Source: Candidatus Thalassolituus haligoni (lineage in GTDB: Bacteria; Pseudomonadota; Gammaproteobacteria; Pseudomonadales; Oceanobacteraceae). Taken from it: 64,000 nt of DNA. Shown here one piece after another: positions 35,486 to 44,620 of the stretch; position 1 is the first letter of the stretch, and every line of letters starts with the position of its first letter. The notes beneath the pieces are model-generated. The model saw only the letters and a program-made list of their open reading frames with translations. It had not been told where the DNA came from and did no database searches. The stretch covers positions 279,001 to 343,000 of the forward strand of contig NZ_CP139482.1 in the NCBI RefSeq assembly GCF_041222825.1, read 5' to 3'. A program made the position numbers and the translations under genes.

Positions 35486-38041
35486 TCAGGACAGACGAAT
35501 CCGCTTTAATCGCAAGGCGTTGCCTACGACAAACACCGATGACATGGCCATCGCACCCGCTGCGACGGCAGGCGACAGCAACCAGCCAAAGGCCGGGTAG
35601 AACACGCCAGCAGCCAGGGGCACCAGGGCGGCATTATAGGCAAAGGCCCAGAACAGATTCTGGCGGATGTTGGTCATGGTCGCTTTGCTGAGGGCGATGG
35701 CGGTACGGGCACCGTTGAGGTTGCCCGACATCAGTACCACATCGGCGGCTTCAATCGCGACGTCGGTGCCAGTACCAATCGCCATGCCGATATCGGCCGC
35801 CGCCAGCGCTGGCGCATCGTTGATGCCGTCACCGACAAACACCAGTTTTTTACCCTGTGGGAGTGCGGCTTTGAGCTGCTGCAAGGCGTCCACCTTGCCG
35901 CTGGGTAATACCTCGGCAACGACCTGATCAATTCCCAGGGTGTGTGCAATCGCTGCGGCGGTATGGCGGTTGTCACCAGTAATCATCACAACCTGGAGGC
36001 CCAACTGGTGCAAACCGGCAATGGCGTCCGGAGTGCTTGCCTTGATGGGATCGGCGACGGCGATGATGGCGGCGAGTTGGCCATCCAGTGCGGCATACAG
36101 GGGCGTTTTGCCTTCTTTGCCAAGTCGGGCGGCGGTGCTTGCCAGCGGGCGGATGTCGATGCCCATTTGTTGCATCAGCCGATCCGCCCCCAGTGCGATG
36201 TGCTGGGTCTGTTCATTTGGCGTCACTCCTGCCCTGGCCGCTGTCATCACTTTGGCTGTCACGCCCAGGCCAGTGAGCGATTCAAAGTCTGAGCAAGCCG
36301 GTATGGTCAGTTGCTGTTGCTGTGCTGCCGTTTCAATGGCGCGGGCAATCGGGTGTTCAGAATGTTGTTCAACGGCGGCGATCAGGGCCAGAACGGCAGC
36401 AGCCTCAAAATCAGGCATGACTTCCAGATCGGTCAACGCCGGTTTGCCCTCGGTCAGGGTGCCGGTTTTATCTACCGCAATAACGGCCACATCCTGCAAG
36501 TGCTGCAAGGCTTCGCCTTTGCGAAATAACACTCCGGCTTCTGCACCCCGGCCGGTGCCGACCATTAGCGAAGTCGGTGTGGCCAGCCCCATGGCACAGG
36601 GACAGGCGACAATCAGTACCGCCACGGCATTCACCAGCCCAAAAGTCAGCGCCGGTTCCGGGCCAAAGATCAGCCACACGACAAAGGTCAGTAAGGCCAG
36701 CGCCATGATGGTGGGCACAAACCAAAGCGTGACCTTGTCGACCAGGGCCTGAATCGGCAGTTTGGCTCCTTGTGCCTGCTCGACCATACGGATAATTTGC
36801 GCCAGCACGCTGTGTTCACCGACCGCCGTCGCCTGAATCGTCAAGGCACCAGACTGGTTCAGTGTGCCGCCGGTGACGCTGTTACCGGGCTGGCGTCGAA
36901 CGGGCAGGGGCTCTCCGGTGAGCATGGATTCATCAATATAGCTGTCACCATCAATCACCTCGCCATCCACCGGGACACGTTCACCGGGACGTAACTCGAT
37001 GCGATCTCCCAGAATAACGTCTGCCAGCGCCAGCTCGATTACCTGGCCGTTGCGCTGCACCCGTGCAGTGTGTGGTTGCAGGCCGATCAGGTGGCGAATC
37101 GCCTCCGAGGTTCTGCCCTTGGCACGAGCCTCCAGCAACCGCCCCAGCAGAATCAGCGTGACGATCACCGCAGCCGCTTCGTAATACACATGCACCGTGC
37201 CTGGTGGCAGCAGGCCGGGCAGAAAGGTGGCGATGGTTGAAAAGCCCCAGGCCGCCAGGGTGCCGACCGCCACCAGAGAGTTCATATCCGGTGCCGCGTG
37301 CAGCAAGGCCGGAATCCCCCGCTGATAAAACCGCAGCCCCGGTATCAGCAACACCAGCGTCGTTAAGACAAACTGCAATAGCCAACTGGTTTGCTGGCCC
37401 AGTGTGGCCATAACCCAATGATGAAAGGCAGGAATCAGGTGACCCCCCATTTCCAGAATAAACACCGGCAAGGTCAGCGCCGCAGCAATCAGCAGATCAC
37501 GCTGATAAATCTGGGCTTCGGCATCGCGTTTTTCCCGGTTATCGAGAGACGATTGCCCGGCCTGTTCCGCTGTTCCCATCGCCTTGGCCCCGAAGCCGGC
37601 TTTTTCTACCACGGCAATCAGCTCGGCAGCCGTGGTGCCAGGCAATATATTGATTCGTGCTTGCTCTGTGGCCAGGTTAACCGCCGCACCCACCACGCCA
37701 GGCTGCTTGTTGAGTACCCGTTCAATCCGGCCAGAGCAAGACGCACAGGTCATGCCCTCAATGGCCAGCTCGATCGCTGCCGGTTGATGGACTGAGTAAC
37801 CGGTTTTGACGACAGCTTCAATCAGCGCTTCTACGTTTAACCCGGTTTTGCCGGTAATCGTTGCGGTTTCGGTCGCCAGATTGACGGTTGCCTCGCTCAC
37901 ACCAGCGACGCTGGCCAGCGCTTTTTGTACCCGAGCAGAACAGGAAGCACAGGTCATGCCGTCGATATTCAGACGTAAAATGTGTTCCGGAGTGGCCGGG
38001 GGTTGGCCGGACGGTGAACTTGAGGTTTGAATGGCAGACAT
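35486..38041 (-). CDS. copA: Cu(I)-exporting P1B-type ATPase CopA
   Basis: The pump moves Cu(I) from cytoplasm to periplasm. The 851-residue protein has two N-terminal heavy-metal domains (GMTCASC at 28-34 and 96-102), the actuator loop SMLTGEP (372-378), the transmembrane metal site CPC (480-482), the phosphorylated Asp524 in DKTGTLTEG, and GDGINDAPAL in the ATP domain. Length and order match E. coli CopA. It is divergent from copZ, and its own promoter is at 38139-38169 with a 19-bp spacer. Confidence 0.97.
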   Translation of the reverse strand: MSAIQTSSSPSGQPPATPEHILRLNIDGMTCASCSARVQKALASVAGVSEATVNLATETATITGKTGLNVEALIEAVVKTGYSVHQPAAIELAIEGMTCASCSGRIERVLNKQPGVVGAAVNLATEQARINILPGTTAAELIAVVEKAGFGAKAMGTAEQAGQSSLDNREKRDAEAQIYQRDLLIAAALTLPVFILEMGGHLIPAFHHWVMATLGQQTSWLLQFVLTTLVLLIPGLRFYQRGIPALLHAAPDMNSLVAVGTLAAWGFSTIATFLPGLLPPGTVHVYYEAAAVIVTLILLGRLLEARAKGRTSEAIRHLIGLQPHTARVQRNGQVIELALADVILGDRIELRPGERVPVDGEVIDGDSYIDESMLTGEPLPVRRQPGNSVTGGTLNQSGALTIQATAVGEHSVLAQIIRMVEQAQGAKLPIQALVDKVTLWFVPTIMALALLTFVVWLIFGPEPALTFGLVNAVAVLIVACPCAMGLATPTSLMVGTGRGAEAGVLFRKGEALQHLQDVAVIAVDKTGTLTEGKPALTDLEVMPDFEAAAVLALIAAVEQHSEHPIARAIETAAQQQQLTIPACSDFESLTGLGVTAKVMTAARAGVTPNEQTQHIALGADRLMQQMGIDIRPLASTAARLGKEGKTPLYAALDGQLAAIIAVADPIKASTPDAIAGLHQLGLQVVMITGDNRHTAAAIAHTLGIDQVVAEVLPSGKVDALQQLKAALPQGKKLVFVGDGINDAPALAAADIGMAIGTGTDVAIEAADVVLMSGNLNGARTAIALSKATMTNIRQNLFWAFAYNAALVPLAAGVFYPAFGWLLSPAVAAGAMAMSSVFVVGNALRLKRIRLS

Positions 38042-38138
38042 GGAACCTCCTTGGCGAAGCGAGTGAAGGGACTGGGTGAGCTGGGCAGTGGAGCTGGTTG
38101 GACGTTAAACCCTGCTCGCCCCGTCAGCGATTAACAAC

Positions 38139-38169
38139 ATGGTAAACCTTGCCATCGTTGTAAGGTAAA
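38139..38169 (-). promoter_or_regulatory. CueR-type promoter of copA
   Basis: On the minus strand TTTACC (38164-38169) is the -35 box and TACCAT (38139-38144) the -10 box, exactly 19 bp apart. The spacer holds CCTTACAAC-G-ATGGCAAGG, an imperfect palindrome of the CueR type. The long spacer is the hallmark of MerR-activated promoters. Confidence 0.85.
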
Positions 38170-38220
38170 CCGGATTCAGCGAGCCAGATCAATATTCTGG
38201 TGACGGATGCAGACGCATTC

Positions 38221-38251
38221 TTGACCTTACCACTGTGGCAAGGATCATATT
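38221..38251 (+). promoter_or_regulatory. CueR-type promoter of copZ
   Basis: TTGACC (38221-38226) and CATATT (38246-38251) are 19 bp apart. The spacer includes CCTTACCAC-T-GTGGCAAGG, an almost perfect dyad. The geometry and sequence match the CueR consensus (CCTTnCC...GGnAAGG) and explain joint induction with copA. Confidence 0.88.
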
Positions 38252-38291
38252 GACGCAGTGTTAAATCACCCACTGAACAGGAGCACAAATC

Positions 38292-38489
38292 ATGAAACTG
38301 ACCGTAGAAGGCATGACCTGCGGCGGCTGTGTCAACGCCGTCACCCATATTATCAAAGGGCTGGATGACAGTGCCGAGGTCAGCGTCAGCCTTGAAACCG
38401 GACTGGTAGAAACCAATGCCAAAGCGACACTGGAGCAACTGGCTGCGGCACTGGACGACGGCGGCTTTCCGGCTAAAGCGGCGGGATAA
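38292..38489 (+). CDS. copZ: CopZ-like copper chaperone
   Basis: This 65-residue protein is a single heavy-metal-associated domain (KLTVEGMTCGGCVNAVTHII) with the Cu(I)-binding CGGC pair. It would deliver copper to CopA or buffer it. AGGAG precedes ATG 38292. It is divergent from copA under its own CueR-type promoter. Confidence 0.93.
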   Translation: MKLTVEGMTCGGCVNAVTHIIKGLDDSAEVSVSLETGLVETNAKATLEQLAAALDDGGFPAKAAG

Positions 38490-38600
38490 TTTGCCGTTTT
38501 AATAACGCCGAGGGAATGGACATCTTGGCCCCCTGTCAAGCTGGCAAACTCCTTGCAATATCTCCCTGTGAGTAGGCAATTGACTAGGGAGACTGCCGTT

Positions 38601-39002
38601 ATGACACTGTATTGCGGGGCATATTTGCCTGAAAGCGGGTTATCAGACAGCCCGTTTGTCGGGGCGCTGACAAGGGTTGCAGCAAAACTGACAAGTATGA
38701 ATGGTCGCAAGAAGAACCTGGAAGATCCTCATCTGGATCTCTATTTTCTGGTGCCGGGGAGTACCGATGTTCCGCCGTTTCGTGGCATGCGTTTCCACTC
38801 GTTTGATCGCGCCAACCGGCGGCTGCGGATTGAATCTTCAGTCCCGGCCCATATGGTGGCATCACGTCATTGTCAGGCTTATGTACTGGCGGCGATTCAG
38901 GATGCGGTCGAAAATGCGGCGGACTTCTTTTCACGCGAACATATCGATTTTGACCACCAGGCCTACGACCTGATGATCGCGCACCTGGTGGAGACGCACT
39001 GA
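38601..39002 (+). CDS. Unknown protein, first gene of a rhodanese operon
   Basis: I do not recognise this 133-residue protein. It has a mixed alpha/beta pattern: strands LDLYFLVPG and RRLRIESSVP, and two C-terminal helices (CQAYVLAAIQDAVENAADFF; QAYDLMIAHLVETH). A GGGAG site lies before ATG 38601; an in-frame ATG 16 codons earlier lacks one. Its stop overlaps the start of the rhodanese gene by one base, so they are translationally coupled. Confidence 0.7.
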   Translation: MTLYCGAYLPESGLSDSPFVGALTRVAAKLTSMNGRKKNLEDPHLDLYFLVPGSTDVPPFRGMRFHSFDRANRRLRIESSVPAHMVASRHCQAYVLAAIQDAVENAADFFSREHIDFDHQAYDLMIAHLVETH

Positions 39003-39316
39003 TGACGGCTCCCATCAAGATGATCCTGTGTGAAGACATCCAGAACCTGCTCGACAAGCCCGACCTGATGCTGCTCGATTGCCGTGACGTTGGAGACTAC
39101 CGCAGCAATCACCTTGATGGTGCCCTGCATGCCCATGATACGCTGGTCGAAACCCTGATTCGCAAGGGCGACAAGCAACGACCGATTCTGATCTACTGCT
39201 ACTCCGGGCATCGCAGCGAACACTTATGTGAGCTGTTTACCGGCTTCGGCTTTGAACAGGTGTACAACCTGGGCGGAGGCTACCTGCGCTGGCAGGAGCT
39301 GCAAGTGGCGGGCTGA
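39002..39316 (+). CDS. Rhodanese-like sulfurtransferase
   Basis: The 104-residue single-domain protein has the rhodanese fold with DCRDVGDYRSNHLDGALH and the active-site loop CYSGHRS, where the Cys would carry a persulfide. Size matches stand-alone GlpE-like rhodaneses. It is joined to the preceding gene by a TGATG overlap and to the next gene by 2 bp, so a three-gene operon is clear. The donor and acceptor are unknown. Confidence 0.9.
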   Translation: MTAPIKMILCEDIQNLLDKPDLMLLDCRDVGDYRSNHLDGALHAHDTLVETLIRKGDKQRPILIYCYSGHRSEHLCELFTGFGFEQVYNLGGGYLRWQELQVAG

Positions 39317-39318
39317 TC

Positions 39319-39705
39319 ATGAAAACCACCACGCAGACTGACCGCACAGGTATCCAGATGGGTGAATTGAATATCTGGGCGATGGACAAGGATCAGGGCA
39401 TCAAGCACCTGCTGCTGTTGTTAACCGAACAGCTGGGAGCTGATGCGTTTGCGATTGATGAGCGTATCAATACCGACCTGCGTGCCATTTACATCTGTGA
39501 TCTGGATGAACCGGGTATCCGCGCTTACCTCTATACGCTGGGCCAGACGCAGGGACGCTATGGCGTGCATCTGGAATACCCGGAGTCATCGGAAGTGAAC
39601 CCGGTCTACGACGCCTTTGAAAACCTGACGCTGCCCTCCCTGGTCAGCATCCTTGCTGTGCACCTGGATGTGGATGAAATCCAGCCGCTTCCGGTGCTGC
39701 ATTGA
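39319..39705 (+). CDS. Unknown protein, third gene of the rhodanese operon
   Basis: This 128-residue protein is not recognised. It is soluble with helix-strand alternation (IKHLLLLLTEQLGADAFAID; LRAIYICDLDEPGIRAYLYTLG; RYGVHLEYPES). A second ATG at codon 14 (MGELNIW) could be the true start. It starts 2 bp after the rhodanese stop, so it is probably part of the same pathway. Only conserved co-occurrence could reveal the function. Confidence 0.68.
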   Translation: MKTTTQTDRTGIQMGELNIWAMDKDQGIKHLLLLLTEQLGADAFAIDERINTDLRAIYICDLDEPGIRAYLYTLGQTQGRYGVHLEYPESSEVNPVYDAFENLTLPSLVSILAVHLDVDEIQPLPVLH

Positions 39706-39849
39706 CCTGAGCGGGGGATTATCCTGGTGATCCGTGCGTGCTTCTCGCAAAGCAGGTAAACTAGCGCCTTTTTTATGGGGGCGCTGCCAATTGCCTGGCG
39801 CGGTCGCCATATCACCTGACAGCAAACCAGGATATTCGGGTTCCATACC

Positions 39850-41256
39850 ATGATGAAATACATCTCCACTCGGGGTAATGCGCCAGAGCTGGCGTTCGAC
39901 GACGTTTTGTTAACCGGTCTGGCTGCCGATGGCGGCTTGTACGTACCGAAGGAAGTACCACAGTTTTCTCTGGCTGAGCTTGAATCCTGGCGCGACCTGT
40001 CGTACACCGAACTGGCGCACAAGGTCATCTATCCCTTTGTTGAAGGCTGTGTGGATGCCGAAGCCCTGCAAGGCATGATCGACGATGTCTATGGTGCGTT
40101 CGGCCATAAAGCCGTTGCACCGTTGCAACAGCTTGACCACAACGAATACGTACTGGAGCTGTTCCACGGCCCGACCCTGGCGTTCAAGGATTTTGCCCTG
40201 CAACTGCTGGGTCGTTTGCTGGACTACGTACTGGAACGTCGCCACGAAAAAGTCGTGATTATGGGGGCAACCTCCGGCGATACCGGCTCCGCTGCGATTG
40301 AAGGCACCAAGGCCTGTCGCAACGTCGACATTTTTATCCTGCATCCTTACGGCAAGGTTTCTGACGTCCAGCGCCGTCAGATGACCACGGTCAGCGGTGA
40401 TAACATCCATAACATCGCTATCGAAGGCAACTTCGATCAGGCGCAAGACATGGTCAAGGCCAGCTTTGGTGATCAGTCTTTCCTGCGTGGTGAGCGCAAG
40501 CTGGTGGCCGTCAACAGCATCAACTGGGCACGTATCATGTCCCAGATTGTGTACTACTTCTATTCCGCGCTGAACCTGGGTGGCCCGCTGCGTCCAATGG
40601 CCTACTCGGTGCCGACCGGTAATTTTGGCGATATCTTTGCCGGATATATGGCTCGTAAAATGGGGCTGCCGATCGAACAACTGATTATTGCCACCAACGA
40701 AAATGACGTGCTGCATCGCTTGATGAGCCAGAACCTGTACGAAGTGCATCCGCTCAAGCACACCATCACCCCGTCGATGGATATTGCCGTATCGTCCAAC
40801 TTCGAGCGCCTGCTGTTTGATCTTTATGATCGCGACGGTGCCGCGCTGGCCGATCTGATGGGCCGCATGAATGCCAAAACAGACGTGGTCTCGCTGGATG
40901 AAGACAAACTGGCCAAAGCCCGTGAGCTGTTCGACAGCATGGCGGTGAATCAGGATGAAACCGTTGCTGTGATGCAGCAGGTCTTTGCTGAAACCGGCTA
41001 CCTGCTCGACCCGCACACCGCGATCGGTGTGAAGGCGGCACGGGAATGTCGTCGTAATACCCGTATCCCGATGATCACCCTGGGCACCGCCCACCCGGTG
41101 AAATTCGAAGATGCGGTCAAGCGCGCCGGATTCGAGATGCCTACATTGCCTCACCACCTGAACGACCTGATGGAACGCGAAGAGCGGCTGAGCGTATTAC
41201 CCGCTGACCTCAAGACCGTTCAGGCATTTATTGCCAGCCATACATTCAAGGATTGA
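39850..41256 (+). CDS. thrC: Threonine synthase
   Basis: ThrC converts O-phosphohomoserine to threonine using PLP. The 468-residue protein has the Lys113 Schiff-base site in LAFKDFALQLLG, the PLP phosphate motif ATSGDTGSAA, the long-form N-terminus ISTRGN and late HPVKFEDAVKRA. It belongs to the longer, gammaproteobacterial/plant-like class. ATG 39850 and ATG 39853 are both possible. hom, usually upstream, is not in the window. Confidence 0.95.
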   Translation: MMKYISTRGNAPELAFDDVLLTGLAADGGLYVPKEVPQFSLAELESWRDLSYTELAHKVIYPFVEGCVDAEALQGMIDDVYGAFGHKAVAPLQQLDHNEYVLELFHGPTLAFKDFALQLLGRLLDYVLERRHEKVVIMGATSGDTGSAAIEGTKACRNVDIFILHPYGKVSDVQRRQMTTVSGDNIHNIAIEGNFDQAQDMVKASFGDQSFLRGERKLVAVNSINWARIMSQIVYYFYSALNLGGPLRPMAYSVPTGNFGDIFAGYMARKMGLPIEQLIIATNENDVLHRLMSQNLYEVHPLKHTITPSMDIAVSSNFERLLFDLYDRDGAALADLMGRMNAKTDVVSLDEDKLAKARELFDSMAVNQDETVAVMQQVFAETGYLLDPHTAIGVKAARECRRNTRIPMITLGTAHPVKFEDAVKRAGFEMPTLPHHLNDLMEREERLSVLPADLKTVQAFIASHTFKD

Positions 41257-41398
41257 CTGGCAGACTGTCGGGCGTCCAGGCGCCCGGCATCGTGATGTGT
41301 TGTCGGCCAGTTTTATCGGGGTCGTCGCATCAATCCGGTTATTTCCATCGTGCTGCTGTTGACGTTTCGGCGTCCGACCACCTTCCCTGAGGTTTGCC

Positions 41399-41878
41399 AT
41401 GAATTACGTATCCCTGAATGACTTCAAATGGGGCTGGATTTTCCGTCACCGCGAACTGCCGGTGGACTCAGAGTCGCTGGGTCTGATTCGCCCGCTCGAC
41501 AAAGCATCGGCCAACCAGTTCTGGAAAACCCATATCAGCAAGGAAGCGGCTCACGCCAGTCACTTTCTGGGAGACGACTGGCCGTCTCGCAATGGCGTCT
41601 GGCAACCAAAAGAGAACTGGCAATTGGCCTGGGAAGCCGACGCTAACGCCATGCCAGCGCTTATGGCGCAACACATCCCGTGGGAAACCAACGTCACGGT
41701 CTTTTTTTGTTACGATGTCGACCATATCGTCCAGACCCGCTGGGATATATTTCAGCGCCATTGGAAAAATTTCCTGTTTGTGGATGATCAGCCCATGTTG
41801 CTGGGCAAAAGCCGTGATGAAGTGGTGCGTTTTTTTAATGATGGCTCATATCAAACGGGAATTCGTCCCAAACGTTGA
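41399..41878 (+). CDS. DUF2947-family protein
   Basis: The 159-residue protein is soluble and rich in Trp (about ten). The motif pattern YVSLNDFKWGWIFRH at the start and KNFLFVDDQPMLLGKSRDEVVRFFNDGS near the end matches DUF2947 of gammaproteobacteria. Function is unknown. It is monocistronic, behind thrC, with an AT-rich spacer after it. Confidence 0.82.
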   Translation: MNYVSLNDFKWGWIFRHRELPVDSESLGLIRPLDKASANQFWKTHISKEAAHASHFLGDDWPSRNGVWQPKENWQLAWEADANAMPALMAQHIPWETNVTVFFCYDVDHIVQTRWDIFQRHWKNFLFVDDQPMLLGKSRDEVVRFFNDGSYQTGIRPKR

Positions 41879-42113
41879 TATTTCTCAAATGAAAATGAGG
41901 TTGAATATTTTTTTATATAATGTTTTTAGAATCAATAACTTGTAGGTTTTCCTACAAAAAAGATAGCCGATCCGATATTGAGTGATAATTGGGTGTTAAT
42001 TAAACCGTAATAGTTTCTGTTTGAATCAACCATTGCATTTGTTTACTTGCCGATAGGTCATTTGATACTTAGACTTAGGCCCTATTTAATCAAAACAAGG
42101 ATTGGGAGGGCTT

Positions 42114-42587
42114 ATGAAAGGCGACAGCAAGGTTATTGAATACCTGAATCAGGTGCTTACTATTGAACTGACCTCGATCAACCAATATTTTTTACATGCC
42201 CGCATGTACAAAAACTGGGGTTTCGAAGAACTCAACACCAAGTGCTACAAAAAATCCATCAAGGACATGAAGCAGGCCGATGAACTGATCGAGCGTGTCC
42301 TCTTCCTTGAAAGCCTGCCCAATCTGCAAAAACTGAACCGCCTGCGCATCGGTGAAAGCCCGGCAGAAATGCTGCAGTGCGACCTGGAACAGATTATCGA
42401 GCAGCTTGAACTGCTGCGCGAAGCCATCGCCTATTGTGAATCCGTCAAAGACTTCGTCAGCCGCGAGGTACTGGAAGAAATCACTGAGTACGAAGAAGCT
42501 CATCTGGACTGGATCGAAACCCAGCAGCACCTGATCGCCACGACGGGCATCGAAAACTACCTGCAATCCATGATGAGTGACGACTGA
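42114..42587 (+). CDS. bfr: Bacterioferritin, haem-type subunit lacking ferroxidase ligands
   Basis: The 157-residue four-helix subunit keeps the haem ligand Met52 (IKDMKQAD), but three ferroxidase ligands of E. coli Bfr are changed: Glu51 to Asp, His54 to Gln, and Glu94 to Ile (LEQI). Glu18 and the EEAH pair remain. Such subunits are known to pair with a ferroxidase-competent partner and carry haem for iron release. GGAGG 5 nt before ATG 42114. The partner follows 11 bp later, so both are made from one mRNA. Confidence 0.9.
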   Translation: MKGDSKVIEYLNQVLTIELTSINQYFLHARMYKNWGFEELNTKCYKKSIKDMKQADELIERVLFLESLPNLQKLNRLRIGESPAEMLQCDLEQIIEQLELLREAIAYCESVKDFVSREVLEEITEYEEAHLDWIETQQHLIATTGIENYLQSMMSDD

Positions 42588-42598
42588 GGAGACGAACC

Positions 42599-43087
42599 AT
42601 GAAAGGCAATCAACAGGTTATTGATAAACTGAACGAACTGCTGGCTGGTGAACTCGCTGCCATGGATCAGTACTTCGTCCACTCCCGCATGTATCAGGAC
42701 TGGGGACTGAACAAATTGTACGTCCGTATCGATCACGAATTCGACGACGAAAAACAACACGCCGCCGATCTGATTGAACGCATCCTGTTCCTCGAAGGCA
42801 CCCCTGATATGGTCACCCGAGCGCCGATTAACGTCGGTAAAGACGTTCCGGCGATGCTGCAAAGTGATCTGGATCTCGAATACAAGGTCGTCACCGACCT
42901 GCGCGAGGTGATGGCTTACTGCGAATCGGTACAAGACTACGTCACCCGCGATATTCTGCTGAAAATGCTGGATGACACTGAAGTGGATCACGCTTACTGG
43001 CTCGAAAAACAGCTTGGCCTGATCAATCGCATCGGTCTGCAGAACTACCTGCAGTCGCAAATGGGCAGTGACGTTCCGGCGGCCTGA
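42599..43087 (+). CDS. bfr: Bacterioferritin, ferroxidase-type subunit lacking the haem Met
   Basis: The 162-residue subunit has Glu18, Glu51 and His54 (DDEKQHAAD), Glu94 (LDLE) and the late E-x-x-H (TEVDH), so the di-iron ferroxidase site is complete. Residue 52 is Lys, not Met, so it should not bind haem symmetrically. It is the complement of the preceding subunit, and the pair would make a heteropolymeric 24-mer for iron storage. GGAG precedes ATG 42599; a strong terminator follows at 43124. Confidence 0.92.
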   Translation: MKGNQQVIDKLNELLAGELAAMDQYFVHSRMYQDWGLNKLYVRIDHEFDDEKQHAADLIERILFLEGTPDMVTRAPINVGKDVPAMLQSDLDLEYKVVTDLREVMAYCESVQDYVTRDILLKMLDDTEVDHAYWLEKQLGLINRIGLQNYLQSQMGSDVPAA

Positions 43088-43123
43088 TGTGCTCTGGCAG
43101 GGCTACCTGCCACACTCCCGATG

Positions 43124-43159
43124 GCCCTGCGGTTACGACAACGCAGGGCTGTTTTTTTT
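43124..43159 (+). terminator. Rho-independent terminator of the bfr operon
   Basis: GCCCTGCG (43124-43131) and CGCAGGGC (43142-43149) form a GC-rich stem with a 10-nt loop, followed by TG and eight T (43152-43159). Confidence 0.92.
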
Positions 43160-43218
43160 CTGTCACCGTCCCCCTTTGGTGAGGGCACGGTACTCACAGT
43201 TTGGTTGATGGTGTGATA

Positions 43219-43467
43219 ATGAGCGAAATAACCTTTTCCAACGATGAAAAAGTACGTATGGCGGCCAGGGTAAAGAAGTACTTCGTTGACGAGCTGCAGC
43301 AAGAGATTGGCAGTTTTGATGCCGAGTTTCTGATTGACTTTTTTGCCCGCGAGATTGGGCCGTACTACTACAATCGCGGCTTGAAGGATGCCCACCAACT
43401 GGCCAGTGAAAAAATGGACGAAGTCGGTTATCTGGTGCAGGAATTGGAGCAACCAGAAGGGTATTAG
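43219..43467 (+). CDS. DUF2164-family protein
   Basis: The 82-residue protein shows the DUF2164 pattern: helix with KVRMAARVKKYFVDELQQEIG, then FDAEFLIDFFAREIGPYYYNRGLKDAHQLA. The family is small, soluble and of unknown function. The start MSEITFSNDEK at 43219 is preferred over an earlier in-frame ATG at 43201 because family members start this way; its ribosome-binding site is weak. Confidence 0.85.
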   Translation: MSEITFSNDEKVRMAARVKKYFVDELQQEIGSFDAEFLIDFFAREIGPYYYNRGLKDAHQLASEKMDEVGYLVQELEQPEGY

Positions 43468-43591
43468 GGCTGGAAACCTATTGTCGTTGCAGTTCTCATG
43501 CAACAGCAATACGAGCTTGCCATACCTCGGCTCGGGTGCCGGTGGACTCCGCAAACGCTCTTGTACTTGACCGGTCAGCTGCCTGTGACGG

Positions 43592-44620
43592 TTACCTGGC
43601 CACTTTCCCCATCAACCGCACTCGGCTAATCCCCCCATCCGGGAAGACATTGATCTTTACATGGGTCACTGGGCCTAAATCTTTTATTTCCACCTTGTAG
43701 CTGTGTTCCTGATTGGGCTGCATTTTCTGTTGCGGCAGCAGTTCTTGCCAGTACAAACTCTGGGTTTCGATCTGGTCGTCGGTGCCGCCGGTGACACAGG
43801 CTGCCTGTATCGAACACTTGTCCGGGTAGTTGCCTTTGAAATGGTGGGTATCGATCAGTATTTCTTCGATGGTGCCTGCGTGGCCCAACGCCAGAATCAC
43901 CCAGTCGTTGCCCGGTGTACGACGACGGGCGGTTTCCCAACCATCGCCCATGTTGATGCCTTTGCCAGGCTGGATGAGGTTGCTCATATGGCCAAAGTGC
44001 TGGTTGTTACAGGCCAGCGCACGCCCACCATTCAGAGCGGCCACAAGGTCGACCTGTTCGTCTGCAGACGGGTTGGACCAGTCTTTGTAAGGCACGCCGT
44101 AGACACGTAAACGGGCAACACCGCCGTCGGGGAAAATGTTCAGACGCAGGTGCGTCCAGGGCTGGTCGGTGTATCGATCGTCAATGGCGTGCAGGTGATG
44201 GCTGTCGCCCTGCAGGTTGACCGCTGGCAGGATCTCGCTCCATTCGGTATCGGCCGTCGGGTCGCCGATGTCACCATTGGATGTAGTCGGACAGTAACAG
44301 GCTTGCAGCGAGGCGGATGGCGGGTAGTTGCCGGTGAAGAAACGGGTGTCGATATCCACCGCCTTGATCACACCGGTCACACCCAGACGAATAATCGCGT
44401 AGTCGTAACCGGCCTGGCGCTTGCGGCGTGATTCCCAGCCATCCATCCACTTGCCGTTGTCGTCGTAGACGCCTTCTTGCCACACCGGTGCTTCCGGGTT
44501 GAGCATGCGGTTGGCTTCGGCAAACCAGTCGTCGGTCACGTAGGTCACTTCGGTGCCCAGGCGACGGTTGGCCAGGTTGACGTATTGCTTGAGTTTTTCT
44601 GGAGTGAGTGTGGTGTTCAT
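43592..44620 (-). CDS. alc: Allantoicase
   Basis: It hydrolyses allantoate to ureidoglycolate and urea in purine catabolism. The 342-residue protein has the two-fold repeated jelly-roll of allantoicases: [21 protein letters not shown] ... [20 protein letters not shown], then [23 protein letters not shown] ... [21 protein letters not shown]. Start ATG at 44620 overlaps the puuE stop by 4 bp (ATGA), so translation is coupled. A longer reading to 44695 lies in puuE. Confidence 0.94.
   Translation of the reverse strand: MNTTLTPEKLKQYVNLANRRLGTEVTYVTDDWFAEANRMLNPEAPVWQEGVYDDNGKWMDGWESRRKRQAGYDYAIIRLGVTGVIKAVDIDTRFFTGNYPPSASLQACYCPTTSNGDIGDPTADTEWSEILPAVNLQGDSHHLHAIDDRYTDQPWTHLRLNIFPDGGVARLRVYGVPYKDWSNPSADEQVDLVAALNGGRALACNNQHFGHMSNLIQPGKGINMGDGWETARRRTPGNDWVILALGHAGTIEEILIDTHHFKGNYPDKCSIQAACVTGGTDDQIETQSLYWQELLPQQKMQPNQEHSYKVEIKDLGPVTHVKINVFPDGGISRVRLMGKVAR

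Noticed and set aside
39910..41157. 415-codon minus-strand ORF antisense to thrC
   Set aside because: It lies fully inside thrC, its peptide has no recognisable domain, and the opposite strand is a clear conserved enzyme. It is a shadow of GC-biased codons.
41941..41958. TTGTAGG-TTTT-CCTACAA hairpin after the DUF2947 gene as a terminator
   Set aside because: The stem is followed by A rather than T on the plus strand, and on the minus strand the T-run precedes the stem, so it fits neither direction.
41960..42110. Fur box upstream of the bacterioferritin genes
   Set aside because: GATAATTGGGTGTTAATTAA gives only a partial match to the 19-bp Fur consensus and lacks symmetry.
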